From positions 2,418,001 to 2,482,000 of the forward strand of contig NZ_CP015992.1 in the NCBI RefSeq assembly GCF_001708505.1: a stretch of DNA of 64,000 nt. The letters are read 5' to 3'. Both the position numbers and the translations under genes were made by a program. Shown piece after piece: positions 16,827-25,519 of this stretch. The notes beneath the pieces were generated by a model, which was not told where the DNA came from, did not search any database, and was given only the letters and a program-made list of their open reading frames with translations. Source of the DNA: Pseudomonas sp. TCU-HL1. Its GTDB lineage: Bacteria > Pseudomonadota > Gammaproteobacteria > Pseudomonadales > Pseudomonadaceae. Numbering within the stretch: the stretch's first letter is position 1; the number at the start of each line of letters is the position of its first letter.

Positions 16827-18881
16827 ATGAATGCCCCCATGCAGGCGCTCAAAAGCAGCGCCAAGCAGCAACCCAAGACCTCCTTCGCTGCGCTGTGGAA
16901 GCCGGCGCTGCGCCAGGCCTTCGTCAAACTCGACCCGCGCCAGCTGGTACGCTCGCCGGTCATCCTGGTGGTGGAACTGACGGCGGTGCTGACTACCGTA
17001 CTCTGCTTCATCCCCAGCCCGGCGGTGAGCGCCGGCCTGGCCGTGCAGATCGCCCTTTGGCTGTGGTTCACCGTGCTCTTTGCCAACTTCGCCGAAGCCC
17101 TGGCGGAAGGCCGTGGCAAGGCCCGCGCCGATAGTCTGCGCGCCGGCAGCCAGGGCCTGACTGCGCGCCGCCGCAAGGCCAATGGCCAGTTCGAGGCGAT
17201 CCCCGCGGCCACGCTGCGCCGTGGCGATGTGGTGCGCGTCGAAGCCGGGGAGCTGATTCCCGGCGATGGTGAGGTGATCGAGGGAATAGCCGCGGTCAAC
17301 GAAGCGGCTATCACCGGCGAATCGGCTCCGGTGATCCGCGAGTCCGGTGGCGACCGTTCCGCCGTCACCGGCAACACCCGCATCGTCTCCGACTGGTTGC
17401 TGGTGAAGATCACCGCCAATCCGGGCGAGTCCACCCTGGACCGGATGATCGCCCTGGTGGAGGGCGCCAAGCGCCAGAAAACCCCTAACGAAGTGGCGCT
17501 GGACATCCTGCTGATCGGCCTGACCCTGATCTTCCTGCTGGTGGTGGCCACCCTGCAGCCGTTCGCCCGATTCGCCGGTGGCGACCTGCCGCTGGTCTAT
17601 CTGGTGGCGCTGCTGGTGACCCTGATCCCCACCACCATCGGCGGTCTGCTGTCGGCCATCGGCATTGCCGGCATGGACCGCCTGGTGCGCCTGAACGTGA
17701 TCGCCAAGTCCGGCCGCGCGGTGGAAGCCGCCGGCGACGTGCATGTGCTGCTGCTGGACAAGACCGGCACCATCACCTTCGGCAACCGCCGTTGCAGCGC
17801 GATGATCAAGGCCCCTGGCGTCGCCGGCAAGGAACTCTCCGACGCCGCGTTGCTGGCTTCCCTGGCGGACGAAACGCCGGAAGGCAAATCCATCGTCGAA
17901 TACCTGCGCGCACTGCACTCCATGCAGGAGCCAGCCCGCGACGAAATCACTGTCATCCCGTTCACCGCCGAAACCCGGCTCTCCGGCGCCGACTGGGCCG
18001 GCCGTAGCTACCGCAAGGGGGCGGTGGACGCGGTGCTCGACTGGGTCAACATCACCCGTGCAGAGGTTCCCGCGCCGCTGGCTCGCGAGATCGAGAAGAT
18101 CGCCCAGAGTGGTGGCACGCCGCTGCTGGTGGCGGCGGACAGCAAGTTGCTGGGCGCCATCCACCTCAAGGACGTGGTCAAGCCTGGCATCCGCGACCGC
18201 TTCGCCGAACTCCGTCAGATGGGCATCCGCACCGTGATGGTGACCGGCGACAACCCGCTGACCGCCGCTGCCATCGCCGCCGAGGCGGGGGTGGACGACG
18301 TGATCGCCGAAGCCACGCCGGAGAAGAAGCTGGCGCGCATTCGCCAGGAGCAGGGCGAGGGCAAGATGGTCGCCATGTGCGGTGACGGCGCCAACGACGC
18401 CCCGGCGCTGGCCCAGGCTGACGTCGGCCTGGCCATGAACGACGGCACCCAGGCCGCCCGCGAGGCCGCCAACCTGGTGGATCTGGACTCCGACCCGACC
18501 AAGCTGCTGGACGTGGTGCAGGTGGGCAAGGAACTGCTGGTCACCCGTGGCGCCCTCACCACCTTCTCGGTCGCCAACGACGTGGCCAAGTACTTCGCCA
18601 TCCTCCCCGCGCTGTTCGCCGGCATCTACCCGCAGTTGGGTGTGCTCAACATCATGCAGCTGGCCAGTCCGCAGAGCGCGATCCTCTCGGCCATCGTGTT
18701 CAACGCGCTGATCATCATCGGTCTGATCCCCCTGGCGCTACGCGGGGTGCGGGTGCAGGCCAGCGACGCGGCCAGCCTGCTGCGGCGCAACCTGCTCATC
18801 TATGGGCTGGGCGGCATCGTTGCGCCGTTCTTCGGCATCAAGGTAATCGATGTCCTGCTCAATGCCGTTGGCCTGGTTTGA
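16827..18881 (+). CDS. kdpB: K+-transporting P-type ATPase subunit B (KdpB)
   Basis: The 684-residue catalytic subunit shows the P-type ATPase hallmarks in order: the actuator motif ITGESAPV, the phosphorylation site LLLDKTGTITFGN with the acceptor Asp, the nucleotide-domain TPEGKS region, and the hinge MVTGDNPLTAAAIA and MCGDGANDAPALAQADVGLA. It has the typical seven membrane segments. Its ATP hydrolysis powers KdpA transport. The gene lies 12 bp after kdpA. The 93-bp gap to kdpC is longer than usual and contains a palindromic repeat. Confidence 0.98.
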   Translation: MNAPMQALKSSAKQQPKTSFAALWKPALRQAFVKLDPRQLVRSPVILVVELTAVLTTVLCFIPSPAVSAGLAVQIALWLWFTVLFANFAEALAEGRGKARADSLRAGSQGLTARRRKANGQFEAIPAATLRRGDVVRVEAGELIPGDGEVIEGIAAVNEAAITGESAPVIRESGGDRSAVTGNTRIVSDWLLVKITANPGESTLDRMIALVEGAKRQKTPNEVALDILLIGLTLIFLLVVATLQPFARFAGGDLPLVYLVALLVTLIPTTIGGLLSAIGIAGMDRLVRLNVIAKSGRAVEAAGDVHVLLLDKTGTITFGNRRCSAMIKAPGVAGKELSDAALLASLADETPEGKSIVEYLRALHSMQEPARDEITVIPFTAETRLSGADWAGRSYRKGAVDAVLDWVNITRAEVPAPLAREIEKIAQSGGTPLLVAADSKLLGAIHLKDVVKPGIRDRFAELRQMGIRTVMVTGDNPLTAAAIAAEAGVDDVIAEATPEKKLARIRQEQGEGKMVAMCGDGANDAPALAQADVGLAMNDGTQAAREAANLVDLDSDPTKLLDVVQVGKELLVTRGALTTFSVANDVAKYFAILPALFAGIYPQLGVLNIMQLASPQSAILSAIVFNALIIIGLIPLALRGVRVQASDAASLLRRNLLIYGLGGIVAPFFGIKVIDVLLNAVGLV

Positions 18882-18895
18882 ACTCCGGCTTTCAT

Positions 18896-18931
18896 CCCCC
18901 TCTCCCTCTGGGAGAGGGCTGGGGTGAGGGA
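18896..18931. repeat. CCCTCTCCC palindromic repeat between kdpB and kdpC
   Basis: CCCTCTCCC and GGGAGAGGG form a perfect stem around a TCT-type loop, followed by GCTGGGGTGAGGG. The same palindrome type occurs at 33266-33384 and 36189-36284. It is a REP-like intergenic repeat placed inside an operon, where it may affect mRNA stability between kdpB and kdpC. Confidence 0.75.
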
Positions 18932-18974
18932 AGCTCGCCCCGGCCAAACTTAGATTTCCTGTGAGGAACTGAAT

Positions 18975-19526
18975 ATGCTTAGTCAACTCCGTCCAGCCCT
19001 GAGCCTTCTGGCCCTGATGACCCTGATCACCGGCGTCGCCTATCCCCTGACCGTCACAGGCATTGCCCAGGTGGTGTTCCCCGAGCAAGCCAACGGCAGC
19101 CTGGTGTATGACGCCAAGGGTGAGGTGCGCGGTAGCGCGCTGCTGGCGCAGAACTTCGACGGTCCCCAATGGTTCCAGTCGCGCCCTTCGGCGGCGGGTT
19201 ACACCACCGTCGCCAGCGGTGCCAGCAACCTGGCCCCGAGCAACCCGGCGCTGGCCGAACGCATCAACAAGGACGCCTCACGCCTGGCCAGCGAAGGCCA
19301 CGGCAAGGTGCCCATGGCGCTGGTGACCACCTCCGGCAGCGGTCTCGACCCGCACCTGCCGCCGGGTGCCGCTCGCTTCCAGATCCCGCGCATCGCCGCT
19401 GAACGCGGCCTGCCGGCCAAAACCCTGGAGCGCCTGGTGGAACAGCACATCGAACGGCCCCTGGTCGGCCCTGCGGTGGTCAATGTGCTGGCCCTCAATA
19501 CCGCGTTGAACGAGATGACTCGATGA
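18975..19526 (+). CDS. kdpC: K+-transporting ATPase subunit C (KdpC)
   Basis: The 183-residue protein has one N-terminal membrane helix (LSLLALMTLITGVAYPLTVT) and the KdpC signatures NGSLV, FQSRPSAAGY, SGSGLDPHLPPGAA and RGLPAKTLERLVEQHIERP. KdpC assists nucleotide binding by KdpB in the complex. A GAGGAACT ribosome site precedes the ATG. Its last codons overlap the start of kdpD by the ATGA arrangement, so pump and sensor are translationally coupled. Confidence 0.98.
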   Translation: MLSQLRPALSLLALMTLITGVAYPLTVTGIAQVVFPEQANGSLVYDAKGEVRGSALLAQNFDGPQWFQSRPSAAGYTTVASGASNLAPSNPALAERINKDASRLASEGHGKVPMALVTTSGSGLDPHLPPGAARFQIPRIAAERGLPAKTLERLVEQHIERPLVGPAVVNVLALNTALNEMTR

Positions 19527-22171
19527 GTGATGCCCTGCGCGCCGATGCGCTGCTGGCCGATACCGCTCGTGATGGGCGTGGCCGGTTGAAAGTGTTTCTC
19601 GGCGCTGCACCTGGCGTGGGCAAGACCTACGCCATGCTCCAGGCCGCCCAGGCGCAGTTGCGCCAGGGCGTCGACCTGCGCGCCGGCGTGGTGGAAACCC
19701 ACGGCCGTGCGGAAACCGAAGCCATGCTCGCCGGGCTGCCGCAGCAACCACTGCGGCGATTCGAGTACCGAGGCATGCAACTTGCCGAGATGGATCTCGA
19801 CGGTATCCTCGCCCACCCACCGCGTCTGGTGCTGGTGGACGAACTGGCGCACACCAACGCCCCCGGCAGCCGCCACGCCAAGCGTTGGCAAGACGTGCAG
19901 GAACTGCTCGACGCCGGCATCGACGTCTACACCACCGTCAACGTCCAGCACCTCGAAGCCCTCAATGACCAGGTGCATGACATCACCGGCGTACAGGTCC
20001 GCGAGACGCTGCCGGACTGGGTGCTGCAGGAGGCGGACGAAATCCTCCTGGTGGACCTGCCGCCGCGCGAATTGCTGGAGCGCCTGCGCGAGGGCAAGGT
20101 CTACGTGCCAGAGCAGGCCCGCGCGGCGATCGACGCCTTTTTCTCCCAGACCAACCTCACCGCGCTGCGCGAGCTGGCCATGCAGACGGCCGCCGCGCGA
20201 GTGGATGCCGACCTCAACCGGCGTTACCGTCAGCGCGGCCTTGAAGCCCCTCCGGTACGCGGCCGGCTGCTGGTGGGCATTGACGGCGACCATCAGGCCG
20301 AGCGCCTGGTGCGCCACGCCAGCCGCGTCGCCGAACGGCGCCACCTGCCCTGGTCGGTGGTGCATGTGGACACCGGAGGCGCGCGCTCGGAAGAGGTGCG
20401 CGTGCGTTTGCAAGGCGCCCAGCAATTGGCCGAACGGCTGGGCGGGGAAGTGGTGACGCTGCGCGCCGAGTCCGTGGCCAAGGCCCTGGTGCAGCACGCC
20501 GATGAGCGTCGCGCCAGCCTGTTGTTGGTGGGCCGCAGCCGCCAGCGCTTGCGTCGTCGCCTGCTGGGGCGTGGCCTGGCGGAGCGCCTGCTGTACCTCG
20601 CCGAGGGGCTGGAAGTCAGCGTGCTGGACACCGAGGTGGACCGCCACCCACCCAGCCCGCGCGCAAGCCATTCCACGCGCATTCTGGACCATGGCCTCGC
20701 CGTGCTGGCCGCCATCGCCGCCAGCGCATTGGCCTGGGCGGTGTCGCATATGCTGGAGCTGCCCAACATCTCGCTGGTGTTTCTCGCCGCCGTGCTGCTG
20801 GTGGCCGTGCGCAGCAGCCTGGGGCCGGCGCTGGCATGTGCGGTGCTGTCGTTCCTCGCCTACGACTTCCTGTTCATCCCGCCCATTTTTTCCTTCACCA
20901 TCGCTCGCCAGGAAGACGTACTGACGCTGCTGTTCTTCCTGCTGATGGCCGGGCTGACCGGCAACCTGGCCTCGCGCCAGCGTCGCCAGCTCGATGCCCT
21001 GCGCGATAACCAGTCGGAAACCACTGCACTGCTCGAGCTTTCGCGCAAGCTCACCGCTGCCACCGACCGCCAGGCCGTGCTGTACGTTGCCGTGCAACAG
21101 TTCAGCGCCTGGACGGACGTGGAAATCTGCCTGCTGTCCCGGGGCCGCGACGGCGTCTGGAAAGTGGAGGCGGGCGTCCAGCGCCTGCTGGCCGACCAGG
21201 AGCGCGCCGCGGCGGATTGGTCCTGGCAGCACGACCAGCCGGCGGGCCTGGGCACTGACACGCTGCCGGGCGGTCGCTGGTGGTGGTTGCCGTTGTCGGG
21301 AGAGGAGGGAACGCTGGCGCTGCTGGGCGTGAGCCCTCGTGATGGAGCCCCGCTGCCCGTCGGCCGGCGTCGCTTGATCGCCGCCCTCGGCCAACCCCTG
21401 GCCCAGGCCCTGGCCCGCGCCCAGCTGGCCGAAGAGCTGGAAGCCGCCCGCCTGCATGGGGAGACCGAACAACTGCGCAGCGCCTTGCTGGCCTCGGTTT
21501 CCCATGACCTGCGCACTCCACTCACCGCCATGCGCGGCTCCATCGACAGCCTGCTGGCCCTGGGCGAAGCCATCCCCATGGCGGACCGCCGCGAATTGCT
21601 GGAAGGGACCCGCGACGAGGCCGAGCGCCTGGACCGCTACATCCAGAACCTGCTGGACATGACCCGCCTCGGCCATGGCGGCCTCAAGCTGGCGCGCGAC
21701 TGGGTGGCGCCCGTGGATATCGTCGCCAGCGCGCTGCAGCGCCTGCGTCCGGTACTGGCTTCGCTGCAGGTGGAAACCGGGGTGCCGGAACACCTGCCGC
21801 TGCTCTACGTGCATGCCGCTCTCATCGAGCAGGCGCTGGTCAACGTGCTGGAGAACGCCGCACGCTTCTCGCCCAGCCAGGGGCGCCTGCGGGTCGCGGT
21901 AGAGGCCGACGACGCCGAACTGCGCTTCTCCGTCAGCGACCAGGGGCCGGGCATTCCGCCAGACGAGCGCGACAGGATCTTCGACATGTTCTATACCGCT
22001 GCCCGTGGCGACCGGGGCGGGCAGGGGACGGGCCTGGGCCTGGCCATCTGCCAGGGCATGGTCGGCGCCCACGGCGGCCGTGTGAGCGTCGGCGATGGCC
22101 TCGATGGTCGCGGCGCCACCCTGACCCTGCACCTGCCGATGCATCCGCAGCCGCAGTTGGAGGACGAATGA
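19523..22171 (+). CDS. kdpD: Sensor histidine kinase KdpD
   Basis: The 882-residue sensor has the KdpD order of domains. An N-terminal KdpD domain with Walker A (FLGAAPGVGKTYAML, near residues 24-38) and the LVDELAHTN Walker B-like strand is followed by a USP-like domain, four membrane helices (about 390-490), a GAF-like region and the kinase core with SHDLRTPLTAM (phospho-His) and ENAARFSP, DQGPGIP, GTGLGLAIC boxes. It senses K+ limitation or turgor and phosphorylates KdpE. It starts inside the kdpC stop. Confidence 0.97.
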   Translation: MSDALRADALLADTARDGRGRLKVFLGAAPGVGKTYAMLQAAQAQLRQGVDLRAGVVETHGRAETEAMLAGLPQQPLRRFEYRGMQLAEMDLDGILAHPPRLVLVDELAHTNAPGSRHAKRWQDVQELLDAGIDVYTTVNVQHLEALNDQVHDITGVQVRETLPDWVLQEADEILLVDLPPRELLERLREGKVYVPEQARAAIDAFFSQTNLTALRELAMQTAAARVDADLNRRYRQRGLEAPPVRGRLLVGIDGDHQAERLVRHASRVAERRHLPWSVVHVDTGGARSEEVRVRLQGAQQLAERLGGEVVTLRAESVAKALVQHADERRASLLLVGRSRQRLRRRLLGRGLAERLLYLAEGLEVSVLDTEVDRHPPSPRASHSTRILDHGLAVLAAIAASALAWAVSHMLELPNISLVFLAAVLLVAVRSSLGPALACAVLSFLAYDFLFIPPIFSFTIARQEDVLTLLFFLLMAGLTGNLASRQRRQLDALRDNQSETTALLELSRKLTAATDRQAVLYVAVQQFSAWTDVEICLLSRGRDGVWKVEAGVQRLLADQERAAADWSWQHDQPAGLGTDTLPGGRWWWLPLSGEEGTLALLGVSPRDGAPLPVGRRRLIAALGQPLAQALARAQLAEELEAARLHGETEQLRSALLASVSHDLRTPLTAMRGSIDSLLALGEAIPMADRRELLEGTRDEAERLDRYIQNLLDMTRLGHGGLKLARDWVAPVDIVASALQRLRPVLASLQVETGVPEHLPLLYVHAALIEQALVNVLENAARFSPSQGRLRVAVEADDAELRFSVSDQGPGIPPDERDRIFDMFYTAARGDRGGQGTGLGLAICQGMVGAHGGRVSVGDGLDGRGATLTLHLPMHPQPQLEDE

Positions 22172-22923
22172 CCCTCGTTCGCTCCCACAGAAAAGCAGTC
22201 CGCATTGGCAATGGAAACGACGAAACACGCATGACAACCAACCAACCGACCATCCTGGTCATCGACGACGAAGCGCAGATCCGCAAGTTCCTGCGCATCA
22301 GCCTGGCTGCCCAGGGTTACCGCGTGCTGGAAGGCGCCAATGGCCGCGAGGGGCTGGCTCAGGCTGCGCTGGCCAAACCCGACATGGTGGTGCTCGACCT
22401 CGGCCTGCCGGACATGGACGGCCAGGACGTGTTGCGTGAACTGCGCGAATGGTCTCAGGTGCCGGTGCTGGTGCTCTCGGTGCGCGCCAGCGAAGGCGAG
22501 AAGGTGCTGGCGCTGGACCGGGGCGCCAATGACTACGTGACCAAGCCCTTCGGCATCCAGGAATTTCTAGCCCGCGTGCGCGTGCTGCTGCGCCAGGGCG
22601 GCCCTGGCGAACAGCCGCAGGCCAGCGTGGCCAGCGGCCCGTTGCGACTGGACTTCGCCTATCGCCGGGTGACCCTGGAAGGCGAGGAAGTGGCGCTGAC
22701 CCGCAAGGAGTACGCCGTGCTGGCCCAGCTCGCGCGTCACCTTGGCCGGGTGGTCACCCAGCAGCAGTTGCTCAAGGACATCTGGGGCCCGACCCATGTG
22801 GAAGACACCCATTACCTGCGCGTGGTCGTGGGGCACCTGCGGCAGAAGCTGGGCGATGACCCGGCCGCCCCGCGTTTCATCATTACCGAAGCGGGTGTCG
22901 GCTATCGATTGAAAGAGGCCTGA
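22168..22923 (+). CDS. kdpE: Response regulator KdpE
   Basis: The OmpR-type regulator has a receiver domain (ILVIDDEAQIRKFLRIS, the phospho-acceptor in VVLDLGLPD, Lys in VTKPFG) and a winged-helix domain (LTRKEYAVLAQLARHLGRVV ... GYRLKEA). The ATG at 22168 overlaps the kdpD stop as ATGA and has a strong GGAGG site, which gives 251 residues. The ATG at 22231 would give 230 residues and fits the usual KdpE N-terminus better but has a poor ribosome site. It activates kdpFABC. Confidence 0.95.
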   Translation: MTLVRSHRKAVRIGNGNDETRMTTNQPTILVIDDEAQIRKFLRISLAAQGYRVLEGANGREGLAQAALAKPDMVVLDLGLPDMDGQDVLRELREWSQVPVLVLSVRASEGEKVLALDRGANDYVTKPFGIQEFLARVRVLLRQGGPGEQPQASVASGPLRLDFAYRRVTLEGEEVALTRKEYAVLAQLARHLGRVVTQQQLLKDIWGPTHVEDTHYLRVVVGHLRQKLGDDPAAPRFIITEAGVGYRLKEA

Positions 22924-23010
22924 AAGGCTCGTGGTGCTGTGTCGTCCTGCTCACGGCGCGCGTCCAGTGCTGCATGAGCGCGCAGATGCTCCCCCGATGG
23001 AAGGACCAGC

Positions 23011-23919
23011 ATGCAGCAGTTGTTGAACGAAATCCTCGACGAAGTCCGTCCCCTGATCGGCCAGGGCAAGGTCGCCAGCTATATCCCTGCGCTGGCCGGT
23101 GTCACGGCCCATCAACTGGGCATCGCCGTCTACAGCAACGACGGCGAGATGTATTACGCCGGTGATGGCCTGACGCCGTTCTCGATCCAGAGCATTTCCA
23201 AGGTCTTCAGCCTGGTGCAGGCCATCCAGCATTCCGGCGAGGCCATCTGGGAGCGACTGGGCCATGAACCTTCTGGCCAGCCGTTCAATTCCCTGGTGCA
23301 GCTGGAGTTCGAACGCGGCGTGCCGCGCAACCCCTTCATCAACGCCGGCGCCCTGGTGATCTGCGACATCAATGAATCGCGCTTCGCCGCGCCGTCATTG
23401 TCCATGCGCGATTTCGTCCGGCGCCTGTCGGGCAACCGCGTCGTGGTCTCCGACGAGGTGGTGGCGCGCTCCGAATACCAGCACCGCGCGCGCAATGCCG
23501 CCATGGCCTACCTGATGCAGTCCTTCGGCAACTTCCACAACGACGTGGAAGCCGTGCTGCACAGCTACTTCCACCATTGCGCGATCCGCATGAGCTGCGC
23601 CGACCTGGCCCTGGCCTTCAGCTTCCTCGCCAACAACGGTGTCAGCCCCCACAACGGTGAGCAGATCCTCACCCCGCGGCAGGCCAAACAGGTCAACGCC
23701 ATCATGGCCACCAGCGGCCTCTACGACGAAGCCGGCAACTTCGCCTATCGGGTCGGCCTGCCGGGCAAGAGCGGGGTCGGTGGCGGTATCGTCGCCGTCG
23801 TGCCGGGGCGTTTCAGCGTCTGCGTCTGGTCACCAGAACTCAACAAGGCCGGTAACTCCCTGGCCGGCATGGCGGCGCTGGAGAAGTTGTCCGAGCGGAT
23901 TGGGTGGTCGATTTTCTGA
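23011..23919 (+). CDS. glsB: Glutaminase
   Basis: The 302-residue protein is a serine-dependent beta-lactamase-fold glutaminase that converts glutamine to glutamate and ammonia. Family motifs are FSIQSISKVFSL (catalytic Ser and Lys), NPFINAGALVICD, the SEYQHRARNAAMAYLM segment, and GLPGKSGVGGGI near the C-terminus. Length and sequence match the cytoplasmic GlsB/YneH type. An AAGGACC region lies before the ATG. It stands alone between kdpE and a REP pair. Confidence 0.96.
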   Translation: MQQLLNEILDEVRPLIGQGKVASYIPALAGVTAHQLGIAVYSNDGEMYYAGDGLTPFSIQSISKVFSLVQAIQHSGEAIWERLGHEPSGQPFNSLVQLEFERGVPRNPFINAGALVICDINESRFAAPSLSMRDFVRRLSGNRVVVSDEVVARSEYQHRARNAAMAYLMQSFGNFHNDVEAVLHSYFHHCAIRMSCADLALAFSFLANNGVSPHNGEQILTPRQAKQVNAIMATSGLYDEAGNFAYRVGLPGKSGVGGGIVAVVPGRFSVCVWSPELNKAGNSLAGMAALEKLSERIGWSIF

Positions 23920-23940
23920 AGGTTGAGGCGGGCTCAACCT

Positions 23941-24039
23941 GTGGGAGCGAATTCATTCGCGAAAAAATCACGGGATGGTCCTGCATGGCCTGGGAGCACG
24001 GGCAGCTTTGCTGCCCATAGCGAATGAATTCGCCCCTAC
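23941..24039. repeat. REPIN (GCGAATTCATTCGC type)
   Basis: GTGGGAGCGAATTCATTCGC at 23941-23960 and its near-inverse GCGAATGAATTCGCCCCTAC at 24020-24039 flank a loop with the small stem GGGCAGC-GCTGCCC. The same pair occurs at 37634-37728 and, interrupted, at 31437-31799; a degenerate single copy is at 42759-42784. It lies between convergent genes. Confidence 0.85.
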
Positions 24040-24063
24040 AGAAAAGAAGATCGAGCTTCCCAA

Positions 24064-25089
24064 TCAGTTGCCTTGCTCGTACCGCTCCAGCGTCTCCCGG
24101 GCGATCTGCCGGCCCAGTTGGATCAGCTCAGGTGCCTTGTAGAACTCGAAGAAGCGGCACACCCGCTTGGGTACGTTGATCAGGATGTCCGGCGGGTAGC
24201 CGGCGATCTTGTACTGCGCCAGCGAGGTCTGCATCACCTCGAAACTCTGGTTCACCAGGTCCAGCAGGGAGGCGGGGCCGACGCTGGCGATCACTTGCGA
24301 GCCGCTGGCGGACCTGGGGGCCCCTCCGGATTTGGGCGCGGCCGCGGGCTGCTGCATTTGCGGCGCGACGTCTTCCAGCCAGGGATTTCCGCCGGGCAGG
24401 CTCTCCGGATCGAGCAGGCCGTGCGCTTCATCGGACCCGCGCTTCAAGAAGGGCAGGCGCGAGCCGAGGGAGGTCATCAACAGGTCGATGCGGCCCTTGA
24501 TCGCCGGGGGGCGCTCGATCACCGGCAACTGGTAATCACGCTGAGTGGTGGCGTTGAGGTTGACGGCGATGATCAGGTCGCAATGGCTGGAGACCACCGG
24601 AATGATTGGCAACGGGTTGAGTAGGCCGCCGTCCACCAGCATGCGGCTGCCCTGGACCACCGGAGTGAACAGGCTGGGAATGGCTGCCGAGGCGCGCATG
24701 GCTTGGTGCAGGCAGCCTTCCTGGAACCAGATTTCCTGCTGGTTGGTGAGGTCCGTGGCCACCGCCGTGTAGGGAATGGACAGCTCCTCGATGTTGATCT
24801 CGCCGACAATGTCGCGAATACGCCCGAAGACCTTTTCTCCACGAATCGCACCGAGGCGAAAGCTCACGTCGAGCAGCCGCAGCACGTCGAGGTAGTCCAG
24901 GCTTTCCGTCCATTCGCGATAGTGGTGCAGCTTGCCGGCGGCGTAGATGCCGCCCACCACGGCGCCCATGGAGCAGCCGGCGATACAGGCGATCTCGTAG
25001 CCGCGCGCTTCTATTTCTTCGATCACGCCGATGTGCGCATAGCCGCGCGCACCTCCCGAACCCAGCACCAGTGCTACGCGTTTGCTCAT
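24064..25089 (-). CDS. Patatin-like phospholipase (RssA type)
   Basis: The start at 25089 (GGGGGA ribosome site) gives 341 residues; a TTG six codons upstream is less likely. Patatin motifs are complete: the oxyanion loop GSGGARGYAHIG, the nucleophile GCSMGAVVGG (GxSxG) and the catalytic Asp in VDGGLLNPLP (DGG). It resembles the cytosolic RssA/YchK family with an added C-terminal segment rich in Ala/Pro (about residues 225-260). It probably hydrolyses acyl esters of phospholipids; the physiological role is unknown. Confidence 0.92.
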   Translation of the reverse strand: MSKRVALVLGSGGARGYAHIGVIEEIEARGYEIACIAGCSMGAVVGGIYAAGKLHHYREWTESLDYLDVLRLLDVSFRLGAIRGEKVFGRIRDIVGEINIEELSIPYTAVATDLTNQQEIWFQEGCLHQAMRASAAIPSLFTPVVQGSRMLVDGGLLNPLPIIPVVSSHCDLIIAVNLNATTQRDYQLPVIERPPAIKGRIDLLMTSLGSRLPFLKRGSDEAHGLLDPESLPGGNPWLEDVAPQMQQPAAAPKSGGAPRSASGSQVIASVGPASLLDLVNQSFEVMQTSLAQYKIAGYPPDILINVPKRVCRFFEFYKAPELIQLGRQIARETLERYEQGN

Positions 25090-25240
25090 GCGCAATTCCC
25101 CCGACAACAGTACTCCGACGATACGCCGCTGGCAGGGCCATCGCCACCTGCCGATCAGTCCACGGAGTTGAATCTTCCGGGTACCTAACCGCCTATCGAC
25201 ACACTAGACTTTGTCGATCTTCCCCATTGGAGTTTTATCC

Positions 25241-25519
25241 ATGAAAGCTTGGATCAGCGTACCTTTGATCGCCTTGCTGCTCGTCGGTTGCGCCGGCAAG
25301 ACGGCCTACCGCGGCAGCTGTGCATCGGAACTCGATGCGGCCTGGAAGGAACTGGACCTGGCCAAGGCCGAGGGGTTTTCCGGCACTGTGAGTTACTCCA
25401 AGGCCCTGAGCCTGCTTACCGCCGCCAAGACCCAGCAGCAGTTCGAGGCCTTTGAAGGCTGCACCAACAAAGCCGAAAAGGCCCGCTTCTATATCCGAGA
25501 GTCACGCGCTGGCCGCTGA
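25241..25519 (+). CDS. Small lipoprotein
   Basis: The 92-residue product has a lipoprotein signal peptide (MKAWISVPLIALLLVGCAGK) with a good lipobox LVGC, so Cys17 should be lipidated. The mature part is helical and carries two further Cys (SCASEL and EGCTNKAEKA), possibly a disulfide. The ATG at 25241 has a GGAG site; an upstream frame start at 25211 would block the lipobox reading. It overlaps the convergent AraC gene by 31 bp. A conserved Pseudomonas lipoprotein of unknown function. Confidence 0.85.
   Translation: MKAWISVPLIALLLVGCAGKTAYRGSCASELDAAWKELDLAKAEGFSGTVSYSKALSLLTAAKTQQQFEAFEGCTNKAEKARFYIRESRAGR

Noticed and set aside
19199..22237. 1012-codon leftward frame opposite kdpD
   Set aside because: Antisense shadow of kdpD. 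The true sensor kinase is clear on the other strand.
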